From: a virus
Virus record (IMG/VR): IMGVR_UViG_3300021420_000018
Span: 1 to 64,000 of that record
Reading direction: 5' to 3' (one strand)
Length of the DNA stretch: 64,000 bases
Numbering within the stretch: position 1 is the first letter of the stretch; the number at the start of each line of letters is the position of its first letter. Below the pieces are notes generated by a model. The model searched no databases. It saw only the letters and a list, made by a program, of their open reading frames with translations, and was not told where the DNA came from. The position numbers and the translations under genes were made by a program. Shown here in pieces: positions 1 through 8,597 of this stretch.

Positions 1-397
1 ACTTCCCAGTGAGAGTTCCGTTGGTGGCCCCTGTTCTCCAAGGGCCGCCACGAATGATGACGGTATCTCCGCCCGAAATAGCCCAACTGCCAGCGTCGCT
101 CCCATCCGCCCACAAATAACGCACATCACCGAAAGCACAAGGTTGATTCGTCCCGCTCCCAGTATCGGCGGCATCGGTCTTACCATTGCAGCGACCCGAC
201 GTTTGATTCACGGCGTCATAGCGCGTGCCGCCATCGTTACGGACATAATAAGTCGTTGCAAAGCAAGATGTGGCCATGACCAATATCGCCAAGAGAACAG
301 CCAATCTGCGCTTCCCTAAGGCATCATGGACGCTCTTGAGGAACTCTTTCCGAGCGCGTCTTTTCACAAATGGTTTCTTGATTGCAATCATAATCAT
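1..397 (-). CDS. Secreted beta-helix-like protein, 3' end off window
   Basis: The reading frame stays open to the left edge, so the C-terminus is missing. About 30 charged residues precede a hydrophobic export segment (LAVLLAILVMATSCFA), after which the mature part begins TTYYVRNDGG. The text that follows, with GDTVIIRGGPW, resembles secreted right-handed beta-helix proteins. It is probably a surface or tail-associated protein. Start at 397 or 391 (two in-frame ATGs). Confidence 0.6.
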   Translation of the reverse strand, partial: MIMIAIKKPFVKRRARKEFLKSVHDALGKRRLAVLLAILVMATSCFATTYYVRNDGGTRYDAVNQTSGRCNGKTDAADTGSGTNQPCAFGDVRYLWADGSDAGSWAISGGDTVIIRGGPWRTGATNGTLTGK

Positions 398-422
398 TGA
401 AACCACACTCGAAACAAACGGA

Positions 423-1352
423 TTAAGTTTCGGCAACAAGAACAGGCCTGTCCACGAACCCAACGCCAATGAGATCGCAAGCAGCATAAACTGCCGGATG
501 TTCAAATGCATCATCACGCACCTTTTGCGCAAGTTTAACTGCAGCCAGCATGAATCCGTGCGCAAGACCTACAGCAGCAATGAGTAAATACCACACGAAA
601 GAATCCATACTCTGAATTGCGACGCCGGCCGGCGCAGATGGCGTGCTTACGCCGGACTTTATCGGGATAGCCCACTCTCCCCAATTAGCACCAACGGTAT
701 TGTTAAAAGTTGCCTGTACGGAAGCACTTGTAGTTGGTTGAATGGCATATTCCATTCCGCAGTTACATCCAGGAGACGCCGAATCCATAGTATAAGTAAG
801 AGTGGTCGTTCCTGTGGAAAACGAACCTCCAGCTGCGATAGCACCAAACGAAACAACCATATCGTTAGAGTTAGCAGAAAAAGTACCTGTACTTAGGGCC
901 ATTGAGCTATTAGCGCCTGTACTTCCAGATGAATAACAAGGGTTGGTAGTATCTGTGTTTTTGAATGCCACTGCCCAAATGACGGGGAAGGTCACGCTGG
1001 CATTAAAGGATAACTGTAATCCATGAGTCCCACTGGCGGCGTTCTTTATACACCAACCCTCAAATACGTTGAGAGCATTTATGGTGTCGAATGCATTAAT
1101 GATAATTGCTGGAGTTCCATTGGTATCCGATAAGGTTCCTGTAGCTGCTATATTTGTCCATGACGCGCCAATGACAATTGTATCTCCTACTGTAACGCTA
1201 GCCAGATTCATAGCCGATGCTGGTGTGACAGTGACGCCAATGCCAGAGCTATCGAAATTCGCGTTGCTGACATCCCTTACAATCTGCGCCCAGCATGGCC
1301 CCGCGATGAACAGCAATCCGAGAGTAACGAGAGTAAGAAGTAAGCGTTTCAT
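423..1352 (-). CDS. Secreted protein with C-terminal membrane helix
   Basis: I chose the ATG giving a clear signal peptide (MKRLLLTLVTLGLL...GPCWA); the frame is open further upstream. The mature region is rich in Thr, Ser, Gly and Asn, like beta-sandwich phage surface proteins. It ends with a hydrophobic stretch around FVWYLLIAAVGLAHG and a short charged tail. No enzyme motif is visible. Function unknown; a virion or envelope-associated adhesin-like role is inference. Confidence 0.6.
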   Translation of the reverse strand: MKRLLLTLVTLGLLFIAGPCWAQIVRDVSNANFDSSGIGVTVTPASAMNLASVTVGDTIVIGASWTNIAATGTLSDTNGTPAIIINAFDTINALNVFEGWCIKNAASGTHGLQLSFNASVTFPVIWAVAFKNTDTTNPCYSSGSTGANSSMALSTGTFSANSNDMVVSFGAIAAGGSFSTGTTTLTYTMDSASPGCNCGMEYAIQPTTSASVQATFNNTVGANWGEWAIPIKSGVSTPSAPAGVAIQSMDSFVWYLLIAAVGLAHGFMLAAVKLAQKVRDDAFEHPAVYAACDLIGVGFVDRPVLVAET

Positions 1353-1449
1353 TGCACGGCACCACGCTGAGATAGAGTTTCCCGACGCTAGGGCCTCCTG
1401 TGCCACACGGCGAAGATCAGCACACAAATGAGAACCCAGAAAAGTTTTC

Positions 1450-1749
1450 TCAAAGTTCAATCCCATACGATCTAAGCGCGTAATTCCTTTCGAGCATGCG
1501 ATCGATCTGTTGCCGCCAAGTCACGCATGGCGCGCCGAGTGTGCGAGCCCCCCAACAGCCAAGACACAGATAGCCCATGCAACCCTTGCACTGGTTCGGC
1601 ATATTCTCTGGCGTCCAGCCCGGGGGGATGATCACGATCTTATTGCAATGAGAACAGCTGCATGTATCATGTTCTATGGGGATTTTATATGTCTTCCCCG
1701 TTGGATCACCTGGATCGGTTATAATGCCGTACCCTTGAGGTTTAAACAT
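1450..1749 (-). CDS. Zinc-finger microprotein (MFKPxGYGII family)
   Basis: 99 residues with CSCSHC, CKGC and CLGC pairs, consistent with two zinc knuckles. Its N-terminus MFKPQGYGII recurs in a truncated copy at 2235-2357. Its start codon overlaps, on the opposite strand, that of the LAGLIDADG gene. The role is unknown. Confidence 0.65.
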   Translation of the reverse strand: MFKPQGYGIITDPGDPTGKTYKIPIEHDTCSCSHCNKIVIIPPGWTPENMPNQCKGCMGYLCLGCWGARTLGAPCVTWRQQIDRMLERNYALRSYGIEL

Positions 1750-2332
1750 GCTCGATCCCCGCTATATTGCTGGTTTGTTTGATGGAGAGGGATGCGTATC
1801 TGTATGTTATTCCCGATTGCGCTATCGCGTTGATGGCAAAACACCCATCATGGCGCTTAAGATCGTAGTCCTGATTTCCAATACGTACAAACCTATCCTG
1901 GAGAGACTGAAACGTACATACGGTGGGAGCATCTGCCGTACAAGGCGCGATGAGCGAGTCGGGCATAAAACGGGATGGAGCTTGAGATTTACTTCTACCG
2001 CGACTCAAAAGCGGTTCTTGAAGGTTATAGTTCCGCATTTGATTATCAAGCGGCGTCAAGCAAAGCTTGGAATGCTCTATCTCACAACAGCCCTGATTGG
2101 CGGACATAGGCCTACTCCGGAGCAATGGAAGATTAGGACTAAGGTTGCGCTCGAATTGAAGAATCTTAATCGTCGTGGCCTTTCTAAACCGCGCAAGCAT
2201 TTTGTTCCGTCCAGACCAAGTAAAGCCTTCAATCCTAAATTCCGCTATGGCAAGCGCGAACTTCATCGCCGCATGAAACGCATGCGTAACGCCCGATGGC
2301 ATCCTGAACGTAATCGCCGCGTTCAACGATGA
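1748..2332 (+). CDS. Free-standing LAGLIDADG homing endonuclease
   Basis: 194 residues. The N-terminus has the LAGLIDADG helix YIAGLFDGEG, followed by a basic body typical of single-motif homing nucleases that dimerise. It is the only rightward gene in this stretch and sits exactly between an intact zinc-finger gene and a truncated paralogue, which suggests recent insertion. It would cut DNA of related phages lacking it. Confidence 0.85.
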   Translation: MLDPRYIAGLFDGEGCVSVCYSRLRYRVDGKTPIMALKIVVLISNTYKPILERLKRTYGGSICRTRRDERVGHKTGWSLRFTSTATQKRFLKVIVPHLIIKRRQAKLGMLYLTTALIGGHRPTPEQWKIRTKVALELKNLNRRGLSKPRKHFVPSRPSKAFNPKFRYGKRELHRRMKRMRNARWHPERNRRVQR

Positions 2333-2357
2333 TTCCGTAGCCGCCAGGTTTAAGCAT
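2235..2357 (-). pseudogene. Truncated paralogue of the zinc-finger microprotein
   Basis: A 40-codon frame starts MLKPGGYGII and continues to one CVSC knuckle before a stop. It matches the beginning of the gene at 1450-1749 but lacks its C-terminal two thirds, and it lies under the 3' end of the opposite-strand homing endonuclease. It is either a remnant left by the endonuclease insertion or a very short functional gene. Confidence 0.5.
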
Positions 2358-2450
2358 CAGGCTATACTCTTCCTGCCATGCGGCCTAGTCGGGCTACGAC
2401 CCGAGTCGGCGACAGTGAAACGAGGTCTGAGCCGCATGGCTTAAGCATCA
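2351..2450. repeat. Direct-repeat-flanked inverted-repeat element
   Basis: TTAAGCATCAG occurs at 2350-2360 and again at 2441-2451. Between them are a perfect 10-bp inverted repeat (GCCATGCGGC 2375-2384, GCCGCATGGC 2431-2440) and an inner hairpin TCGGG/CCCGA (2389-2404). It could be a structured RNA or a small mobile remnant linked to the neighbouring homing endonuclease. Confidence 0.5.
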
Positions 2451-2627
2451 GCGTGGCACGCGCTCCAGAACATCATCGTTTCTTTGCTTATAGCAAGTGC
2501 ATTGCCAGTAGTGAGCGTTGGAATCCCAAAATGTTTTGTCCGGCGTTTGATAAGTCGCAGTTTCGCCGCACTGGGGACAGATGGCTTTCGTTCCGCAATC
2601 CGGACAGTTTGGATACGTGGCGCTCAC
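2448..2627 (-). CDS. Zinc-ribbon microprotein, GTG start
   Basis: 59 residues beginning at a GTG that overlaps the stop of the methyltransferase gene (GTGA). CPDC and CPQC in the first 20 residues and a CTC near the C-terminus suggest a zinc ribbon. Translationally coupled to the gene upstream. Function unknown. Confidence 0.65.
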   Translation of the reverse strand: MSATYPNCPDCGTKAICPQCGETATYQTPDKTFWDSNAHYWQCTCYKQRNDDVLERVPR

Positions 2628-3250
2628 GTATTCATCCGATCAAACTCTTCGCGCAGCACAGGCGGCAGATACAACCTGACATCTGCAAGAACATCTGCGC
2701 GTGGACGCAGTGGTGCGATCTGCGGTGGAACCGGAAATACGTAGCCGAATACATCACCGCCCGGAAGATCGGTGAATCGTTGATGTTTGAAGCCCATCAA
2801 TGCATCAAGCTGCTCGAATGAAGGCCAGCCAAAATCAGATATCCGGAAAGTGCTCCAATCATCGATCAGGATCACGGGATTCGACGCCCACTTGTGATCC
2901 TTGATGATTTGCAATTCCTCGAGCAGTGGACATAGCCCGTACCCTTTCGGTGCAGTGCCATTCTTCCAGTCGATGTCACCTTTGACGAAATGCGCGTCGA
3001 GCCAGAAGACCGTGGAGATCGTCGGGTTGATTACTTTGCGCAGGATGTCGGGACTATTGCCGTGGTAGATGCGGACATTCAAGCACTCTTTGAAGCGCTC
3101 ACAGGCAGCTTCATAGCGTCCTTCGTGGAGTTCGATGGAAATGCACTCGGCGTAGACCTTCGAAGCCGCAGCTAGTGTCTTACCTTCGCCAACGCCTGTT
3201 TCAATGAAGCGCTGGGCGGGCCAGCGAGTGAAGTCGTCGAGATGCCCCAT
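2624..3250 (-). CDS. Class I SAM-methyltransferase-like protein
   Basis: 208 residues. FIETGVGEGKTL resembles the glycine-rich SAM-binding motif I, with an acidic residue after the next strand (SIELHEG), WLDAHF and VILIDDW. This is the pattern of the small Rossmann methyltransferases seen in sugar-modification clusters. It resembles the gene at 13053-13595. The substrate is unknown; a glycan or polysaccharide is plausible from the glycosyltransferases nearby. Confidence 0.6.
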   Translation of the reverse strand: MGHLDDFTRWPAQRFIETGVGEGKTLAAASKVYAECISIELHEGRYEAACERFKECLNVRIYHGNSPDILRKVINPTISTVFWLDAHFVKGDIDWKNGTAPKGYGLCPLLEELQIIKDHKWASNPVILIDDWSTFRISDFGWPSFEQLDALMGFKHQRFTDLPGGDVFGYVFPVPPQIAPLRPRADVLADVRLYLPPVLREEFDRMNT

Positions 3251-3291
3251 ATTTTGAGACTATCATAATTTGGGAACAGCGAAAACTGGAA

Positions 3292-3867
3292 TCAGCCACT
3301 CGCCGCTTGAGCTCGCTCGATTTGGTGAGGGCAGATGCCGTCACCGCTTTCCTTCGCCAGATGACAATTCGCACAAAGCATCTCGAAGTTGTCTTTCGGA
3401 AAACCTGAGTCTTTCAGCCATTTATAGAATCGGCGGCCTGTGAATTGCCTTGGATTACCGAGAGTTTTACGATGCACAGCGCCATCGCCATTCACGTGAT
3501 GGATCGTCATAAATCTGAAATGCGTATCACCGCAGCAGGCGCACTTGCGGCCGTAGGCTTCAAACATTTCCAACTTGAGTTCCTGATTGCGCTCATTGTT
3601 TTGTTGACGAAGATATTCGTCGCCAACTTTCTCGCGCCATCGTTCAGCACGAACATTGGCGTTCTGCCGATACTCTGGAGATTCAGCACGCCTTTTGGCT
3701 GATCGAAGGCGCTCATATTCGCTGAGATGTTCGCGGTTTTTCTCAGTCCACGCTCTTCGGCCCTGAAGATACTTCTCACGATTATTCTCACGCCACAGCT
3801 TCTGCCGCGCAGCGTGTCTGCGGCGAGCTTCCTCTTCCGTTTCACCCGGTCTGCATCGTGTGGCCAT
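3292..3867 (-). CDS. HNH endonuclease
   Basis: A long basic N-terminal region rich in R, E and K precedes CACCGDTHF, TIHHVNGDG and NFEMLCANCH, giving the zinc-stabilised HNH fold with the paired His of the first strand. I chose ATG (MATRCRPGE) rather than the upstream start. Likely a free-standing homing-type nuclease. Confidence 0.8.
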   Translation of the reverse strand: MATRCRPGETEEEARRRHAARQKLWRENNREKYLQGRRAWTEKNREHLSEYERLRSAKRRAESPEYRQNANVRAERWREKVGDEYLRQQNNERNQELKLEMFEAYGRKCACCGDTHFRFMTIHHVNGDGAVHRKTLGNPRQFTGRRFYKWLKDSGFPKDNFEMLCANCHLAKESGDGICPHQIERAQAASG

Positions 3868-3942
3868 TGCCACCTCCGCGATGCAGTCTATCACAAAGTT
3901 TAGATTATTGGGTATGACAGGACGCTAAGTCCTTTGGTTTCT

Positions 3943-4395
3943 TCATTCCCAGAAGTGTGCGTGACAATCTGAAATTCCAGTATACGCGGCCGATTGCGAT
4001 CTCAGGTTGATCGTGTTCGCCGCAGTCGGAGGTGTATACAGTTCTCCGCCTGGAGCTGCTACCCAGCGATAAGTAGCTCTCATGTTGAGGTCCAGAGGAC
4101 CGAAGAGGATAGTTCCAGGGGTTCCTTGTTCCGCAGTATAGTTGGTGGCCCCGATGCAGGTAGCCGCTCCATCGTTGGCTTCCAGAGGATTCGGCGTTGA
4201 AGCAGTAGACGTTCCTACTGTGCCGGACATCCTGATGGCTTCCCATTGAGTGCTGTTATCAGCAGGAGTTCCTGAGGTGCCAACGCTGAAATCGTATATC
4301 GTAGCTACAGATGTAGCAGTTGCAGCAATGGAGAGAGCTGACTTGTACGAGCTAGCCATCACCGCAATCGTTCCGGTCAGATTATATCTACGCAA
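3943..4395 (-). CDS. Phage structural protein, TTG start
   Basis: A strong AAGGAGAA precedes a TTG directly after the upstream gene's stop; the ATG further upstream would overlap that gene. The product is Ser/Thr/Ala-rich. Near the C-terminus it has YRWVAAPGGEL, also found as YTWVAAPNGEL in the protein at 24749-25237. Probably a small virion or decoration protein. Confidence 0.55.
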   Translation of the reverse strand: MRRYNLTGTIAVMASSYKSALSIAATATSVATIYDFSVGTSGTPADNSTQWEAIRMSGTVGTSTASTPNPLEANDGAATCIGATNYTAEQGTPGTILFGPLDLNMRATYRWVAAPGGELYTPPTAANTINLRSQSAAYTGISDCHAHFWE

Positions 4396-4396
4396 G

Positions 4397-5473
4397 TTAG
4401 TTCTCCTTTTGGTGCAACAGCCAAACACGCAGAGCCGCTGTCACCTGATCCAGGCTGTATTCGTAGCCACTGCCTTCACCGCGGAAAATCTGCATCGATG
4501 GATACCATGGCGTCGACGAACCTGCTTTGCCCCACTTCGCGTCATTAAAGTCGCCGAGGATGGCCCATGCTGGTTTGCCCATTGCACCAGCCAAATGCAG
4601 GACCGCAGTATCGACGCTTAAGACCAGATCGCAGGCGGAAACTAGCGCAATCGTGTCGCGCCAGTCTCGAATCACCTCGTTGCTGAGCGTCAACGCTACG
4701 AGCTCTACGCCGTAGTCGCTGATCTCGTTCAAGAATTGCTCGCCGATTTTACCCGGCACTGATCTGAATTTGTACACGTCACCCTTTTCACCGGCGCCGA
4801 GTTTGATGCCGATGCGCAGCCCACGCGAACGCGGCACGCTAATGGGCTCTATGTATGGTCCATTCCAAACAACTGTTTCGGGCGTCATCTGGAAGAGCTG
4901 CATGAAGTGAAACATGTGGAGCCAGATTTCCCACTTTCGTTTCTGCGTCATGTTCACTGTCTGAAGCGATGGCTGACGTAAGAAAACAGGAACCAAATCT
5001 TCCGTTGGAGCGAATGAGACAGTGCAATGAAAACGCGATCCGAGTTCGGGAATGTAGCGAGCCAGCATGAATACATCACCAAAACCGCCAGCAGGTACAA
5101 CCAGGACTTCTTTCCCCTCAAGCGATTGACCATTCCACTCTTCGCCGCCGCCTTCGAATGGATTTTCAACAAGCGGAGACCAGTGCTTCCATGCCTCCAG
5201 CCATTGTCCATCGCGAAAAAGAGCTTCGCCGTATGCGCCGCGATATTTTTTGTTTTCCGGACGGCCGTGATAGGCCGCACTCAACCATTCGAGCGCTTCA
5301 TCGAATCCGCCGCTGTGGCTGAGCGCAATACCGATATCGAAAGCGCGTTCCGGCGTCGGATCAAGTTCGTAGGCGTCACGGTAAAGCTGCGCCGCGGTAG
5401 CGGCATCGCCAGCGAAATAGGCGTGGTATGCCTCGGTAGCTTTGGCCTGAGCAGGCCTGTCGATAGAAACCAT
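4397..5473 (-). CDS. TPR plus GT9-like glycosyltransferase
   Basis: The N-terminal ~120 residues contain tetratricopeptide-type helices (AAQLYRDAYELDP, FDEALEWLSAAYHG). The C-terminal part has the glycosyltransferase-B signature of the heptosyltransferase family (ACDLVLSVDTAVLHLAGAMG). ATG 5473 is preferred because a promoter-like repeat occupies the region around the alternative TTG at 5518. It probably transfers a sugar to a virion or surface target. Confidence 0.7.
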   Translation of the reverse strand: MVSIDRPAQAKATEAYHAYFAGDAATAAQLYRDAYELDPTPERAFDIGIALSHSGGFDEALEWLSAAYHGRPENKKYRGAYGEALFRDGQWLEAWKHWSPLVENPFEGGGEEWNGQSLEGKEVLVVPAGGFGDVFMLARYIPELGSRFHCTVSFAPTEDLVPVFLRQPSLQTVNMTQKRKWEIWLHMFHFMQLFQMTPETVVWNGPYIEPISVPRSRGLRIGIKLGAGEKGDVYKFRSVPGKIGEQFLNEISDYGVELVALTLSNEVIRDWRDTIALVSACDLVLSVDTAVLHLAGAMGKPAWAILGDFNDAKWGKAGSSTPWYPSMQIFRGEGSGYEYSLDQVTAALRVWLLHQKEN

Positions 5474-5489
5474 TCCAGGAACCAGCGCA

Positions 5490-5518
5490 AGGCTAGCCCA
5501 AAAAACGCGCAGCAACAA
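5490..5518 (-). promoter_or_regulatory. Putative late promoter, shared motif
   Basis: On the minus strand TTGTTG, 17 bp, then TAGCCT. The stretch AGTTGTTGCTGC(G/T)CGTTTT is shared with the putative promoter of the capsid operon at 20221-20249. It lies just upstream of the TPR-glycosyltransferase gene. Confidence 0.4.
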
Positions 5519-5527
5519 CTAAATATT

Positions 5528-6031
5528 TTATTCGTTCAATCCATCTTGGAGGGATTGCTGCAGGCCGGCCTTGATGTCCTCGGTCTTTTCCTCTAAGGAA
5601 GGTGCCATAAACGGCCTTAGCGGCGCTGGCGGATGAACAACTGCGTGAGGCGGCCGCACGAATACTTTCGTACCGTCTCCTGCAATAAAAGCGAGTGCTC
5701 GCGCCTTCACTGCCATGATTGTATAGAAGCGGCTGCCGCCTTCTTCAAACAGGCGCCCATACCAAGCAGGCCCGCCAGCACCTTCGACACTGCCAACGAT
5801 ATTGGTTCCTTCGAGGGCCGCAGGATTAGCGTGGACGCTTCCAGACAATATGCCGGCGCGGCGCTGTAAAACTTGGCCGGAGAGTTTGTTTGCCTTGATG
5901 TAGCTCTCGAGCTGAATCATCAGCGCATTCATCTTGGCGGTCAGAATCGCGATGATGCGTGGACCTTTGGCCCGCAGCTTAGCGATCAACTCCTGGTCGT
6001 TCAGCATTGTGATTTTGATCGTGTCAGCCAT
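5528..6031 (-). CDS. HK97 gp10-like neck protein
   Basis: 167 residues starting MADTIKIT. ATG overlaps the stop of the connector gene (TGATG). The order and content (helical N-terminus, then GPAWYGRLFEEGG and a Pro-rich RPFMAPSL tail) fit the HK97 gp10/tail-completion family that closes the head-tail junction. Confidence 0.7.
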   Translation of the reverse strand: MADTIKITMLNDQELIAKLRAKGPRIIAILTAKMNALMIQLESYIKANKLSGQVLQRRAGILSGSVHANPAALEGTNIVGSVEGAGGPAWYGRLFEEGGSRFYTIMAVKARALAFIAGDGTKVFVRPPHAVVHPPAPLRPFMAPSLEEKTEDIKAGLQQSLQDGLNE

Positions 6032-6723
6032 CACAAGGTACGGGTATATCTCTGAATGACCCAGTCTGCAGAAGGAGGGATATCCCAATCGCGATACCTA
6101 ACGCTTCCACCGCCGCCTGCCACTGCACGCGAGGCTTCGTCAGCAAAATTTCGCCTTTTATAGTTCTGATGGACGACGATCTTGGCAGCCTCCGCCACGT
6201 CTGCCGGAATCGCCGTGTAACCAGCCGAATACTGGACTTCGATATTCTGGATTCCCGTCCAAAAGCGAAGGCCGCCAAGAGCGCGAAAGGGACCTGCTTG
6301 CCACTGGTAGAATAGCGGGCTCGGCGAGCCTGTTCCCGGGATGCCAGTTCTCAGGGCGATACTTTTCGCCGTTCCATCGATCACGTAGCCTTGAACAGCA
6401 ACACCGCTGGAGGCTGGTATGGATATGCCGTTGATGCTCACAAGCGCTACGGTTTTGATGGGTCTATTCTTCACAAATAAGCGAGTACCACCCATGCCGT
6501 CATAGAACTCGTCAAAGTTGGAAATGGAAGTGAATGGCGATGCGGCGATGTCGTTGTTTTGACTGCCCATGCCTGTACGGTTCAGAAACTCAGCGCTCCA
6601 CGCAGTTATGATCGACTGAAGAACGGCATCTTCGTCGGTATTGGACTGCTTGAGGCCAGGGATCCAGTCGTGCATATCCTGGACCGTAATAAGATCGATC
6701 GGCGATGTAACGGTATCCGGCAT
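6031..6723 (-). CDS. Head-tail connector protein (gp6-like)
   Basis: 230 residues; ATG follows the previous stop by one base. ITVQDMHDWIPGL, then a long C-terminal half with VQYSAGYTAIPADV and AAKIVVHQNYKRR, is typical of gp6-type connector proteins that bind below the portal. It sits next to the gp10-like gene. Confidence 0.7.
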   Translation of the reverse strand: MPDTVTSPIDLITVQDMHDWIPGLKQSNTDEDAVLQSIITAWSAEFLNRTGMGSQNNDIAASPFTSISNFDEFYDGMGGTRLFVKNRPIKTVALVSINGISIPASSGVAVQGYVIDGTAKSIALRTGIPGTGSPSPLFYQWQAGPFRALGGLRFWTGIQNIEVQYSAGYTAIPADVAEAAKIVVHQNYKRRNFADEASRAVAGGGGSVRYRDWDIPPSADWVIQRYTRTL

Positions 6724-6724
6724 G

Positions 6725-6964
6725 TCAGAACAATGTTTTGATCGGTGTCCAGTTGCCCAACGGGAACGGAGGGTTGGGTACCGGCGTCGTCGGATAGTTA
6801 GGCTGCGTGTAGATCGCAATCGGCCAGGTCCCGACAAACTCGTCTGCGCCGACTGCAGAGCTCGCCACCGCGGCATTCACAGATGGAACGCGATAATCTG
6901 GCTGCACGTAAGCCGGTGTTGGGTTCGGACCGGTCAGGCCCATTGGATTTAGCTGAAAAGCCAT
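6725..6964 (-). CDS. Small Pro-rich head protein, hypothetical
   Basis: 79 residues, rich in Pro, Val and Tyr, with no recognised domain. Tightly coupled to the connector gene, so a head or neck role is inferred from position only. Confidence 0.5.
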   Translation of the reverse strand: MAFQLNPMGLTGPNPTPAYVQPDYRVPSVNAAVASSAVGADEFVGTWPIAIYTQPNYPTTPVPNPPFPLGNWTPIKTLF

Positions 6965-6976
6965 TGGCGGTATCCT

Positions 6977-7834
6977 CTACAGTTCCCTTGCGTATTCTAA
7001 CGCTGCCGGCATGTCTCCTACAAACGTATAAGTACCCATGTGCGTCGTGCGCACCGAGGGAAGCATCCAGATCTTGTAACCGAGAGCCATTGCATCACGG
7101 CAAAACCAAAAATCTTCCGAATCAAAAAGGCGCGTTTCCGGATTGACGCCCACCTTGAAGAAGTCGTGAATCTTGCCGGGGAACGAGCCTGGATCGCCGC
7201 GCGGCGCCTCATACCAACGGTCCGGATAGGCCCTCGTGAACTTTTGAAAAACTTCGCGCTTAATCATCAGCAAGCCGGTTCCCATCTGTTTCATCAGTTC
7301 CGGTTTCTGGACCTGGATAACCTCAATACCTTCGAAGTACCGCAGAACGAAGTCACCGCCGATGCGAGGAAAGTCAGCCGGATCGATACCCATGCCGCTG
7401 TTCATAAACTCTTTGGCCAACCCATCGGCGTCGACGCCGTCCTTGCAAATGGCGGGATTGTCTTTCACCCACTGAAAAACGCGCCTGAGGATGGCGGTTT
7501 GGATGCGGTCCCAACGAATGGATTTCTTCGAGCAAGGGACGCCGACTATATCGACGTCCATCTCGAGCATAGCCATGATGTCGAGATGGTTGAATCCGAT
7601 ATCGGCATCGATGAAAAGTGCATGAGTGTGCGAGGCATCCTTCAAGAACGTATCTGCCAGCGTATTTCTGGCCCGCGGGATCAACGATTCGTTGTAGACG
7701 TTAGCCCACGAAAAATCGATCCGGTGTTCGCGGCAGAAAAGTGCGAGCTGGAGAAACGAGCTATGGTAATTCATCGACAGTTGGCCTCCATACATCGGAG
7801 TTAACACATGGAGGCTTTTCCCTGTTACGGACAC
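6977..7834 (-). CDS. GT-A glycosyltransferase
   Basis: 285 residues. LFIDADIGF supplies the DxD metal/nucleotide-sugar motif after a GT-A-like N-terminus (VLTPMYGGQ); RARNTLADTFL and MLPSVRTTHMGT fit the same fold. First gene of a glycan-modification island lying between connector and capsid genes. The acceptor is unknown. Confidence 0.7.
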   Translation of the reverse strand: MSVTGKSLHVLTPMYGGQLSMNYHSSFLQLALFCREHRIDFSWANVYNESLIPRARNTLADTFLKDASHTHALFIDADIGFNHLDIMAMLEMDVDIVGVPCSKKSIRWDRIQTAILRRVFQWVKDNPAICKDGVDADGLAKEFMNSGMGIDPADFPRIGGDFVLRYFEGIEVIQVQKPELMKQMGTGLLMIKREVFQKFTRAYPDRWYEAPRGDPGSFPGKIHDFFKVGVNPETRLFDSEDFWFCRDAMALGYKIWMLPSVRTTHMGTYTFVGDMPAALEYAREL

Positions 7835-7920
7835 ACTGCTGTATTAGCATACTAACGCCAAAAAATACACTTATTTGACGAATTGTTTACTCACACCACG
7901 GCATATGGTATCAATATGTT

Positions 7921-8430
7921 GTGACTAAAAATGAAATGCTTGCATACCTGGCCGGAATTGCCGACGGTGAGGGCTACATCGGAATCAAGAAAGAAAAGGC
8001 GCGCTATCACCCTGGCTGCACAAATCCATTATATTCAGAACGTTTTGCGATCCGCATGGCTGATCGGCACGCGATCAAGCTATTCGAAAAGGTTCTAGGT
8101 GGCTGGTCTTATCCGGAAAAGCAATACTCTCCCACGAAGCGCCCTTGTTTCGTCTATGAGGTCTGCACCAAAAGTGCTGCTACGGTTATCCGCGCTCTTC
8201 TTCCATTTTTGCGTATCAAAAAACCGCAGGCTATTGCAGTCCTGAAACTAACCACCAACAAGATTACAGCCAAGAAAGTAAGGACCAATCGCATTTGCAC
8301 CAGCCGATGGGGAACGCCTATGGTATCTAGGGCACGCACCAAACTTTCCCATCGCACGCTGGCCTTACGTGAACGGCTCTATTTGTTATGTAAGAGACTT
8401 AATCGCACGGGACCGAGTCACGGCAAATGA
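7921..8430 (+). CDS. Free-standing LAGLIDADG homing endonuclease
   Basis: 169 residues with YLAGIADGEGYIGI at the N-terminus and a basic C-terminus. It reads against its neighbours and converges on the small gene at 8418. GTG start. Same family type as the nuclease at 1748. Confidence 0.85.
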   Translation: MTKNEMLAYLAGIADGEGYIGIKKEKARYHPGCTNPLYSERFAIRMADRHAIKLFEKVLGGWSYPEKQYSPTKRPCFVYEVCTKSAATVIRALLPFLRIKKPQAIAVLKLTTNKITAKKVRTNRICTSRWGTPMVSRARTKLSHRTLALRERLYLLCKRLNRTGPSHGK

Positions 8431-8597
8431 TTTGAACGCTCACGCAAATCTTTTCCTTGCTGTTCGCACTCGTTTACGTGATCGGTCAGTTCAATGGCGA
8501 CCTCGGGCGTGATCCACTTTTTAACCATGAAGAAGTTGATTGCCAGCCGCATTTCCTGGTATCCAAGGAGCCCAAACTCAGGCAGGTCTTCAGGCAT
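8418..8597 (-). CDS. Small hypothetical protein
   Basis: 59 residues (MPEDLPEFGLLG...). ATG overlaps the end of the sugar dehydrogenase gene and a GGAG precedes it. Mostly helical and acidic; no recognised domain. Confidence 0.5.
   Translation of the reverse strand: MPEDLPEFGLLGYQEMRLAINFFMVKKWITPEVAIELTDHVNECEQQGKDLRERSNHLP

Noticed and set aside
2351-2450. Group I intron core
   Set aside because: A GAGTATAGCC stretch recalls the P7 3' element, but the segment is far too short and lacks P4-P6.
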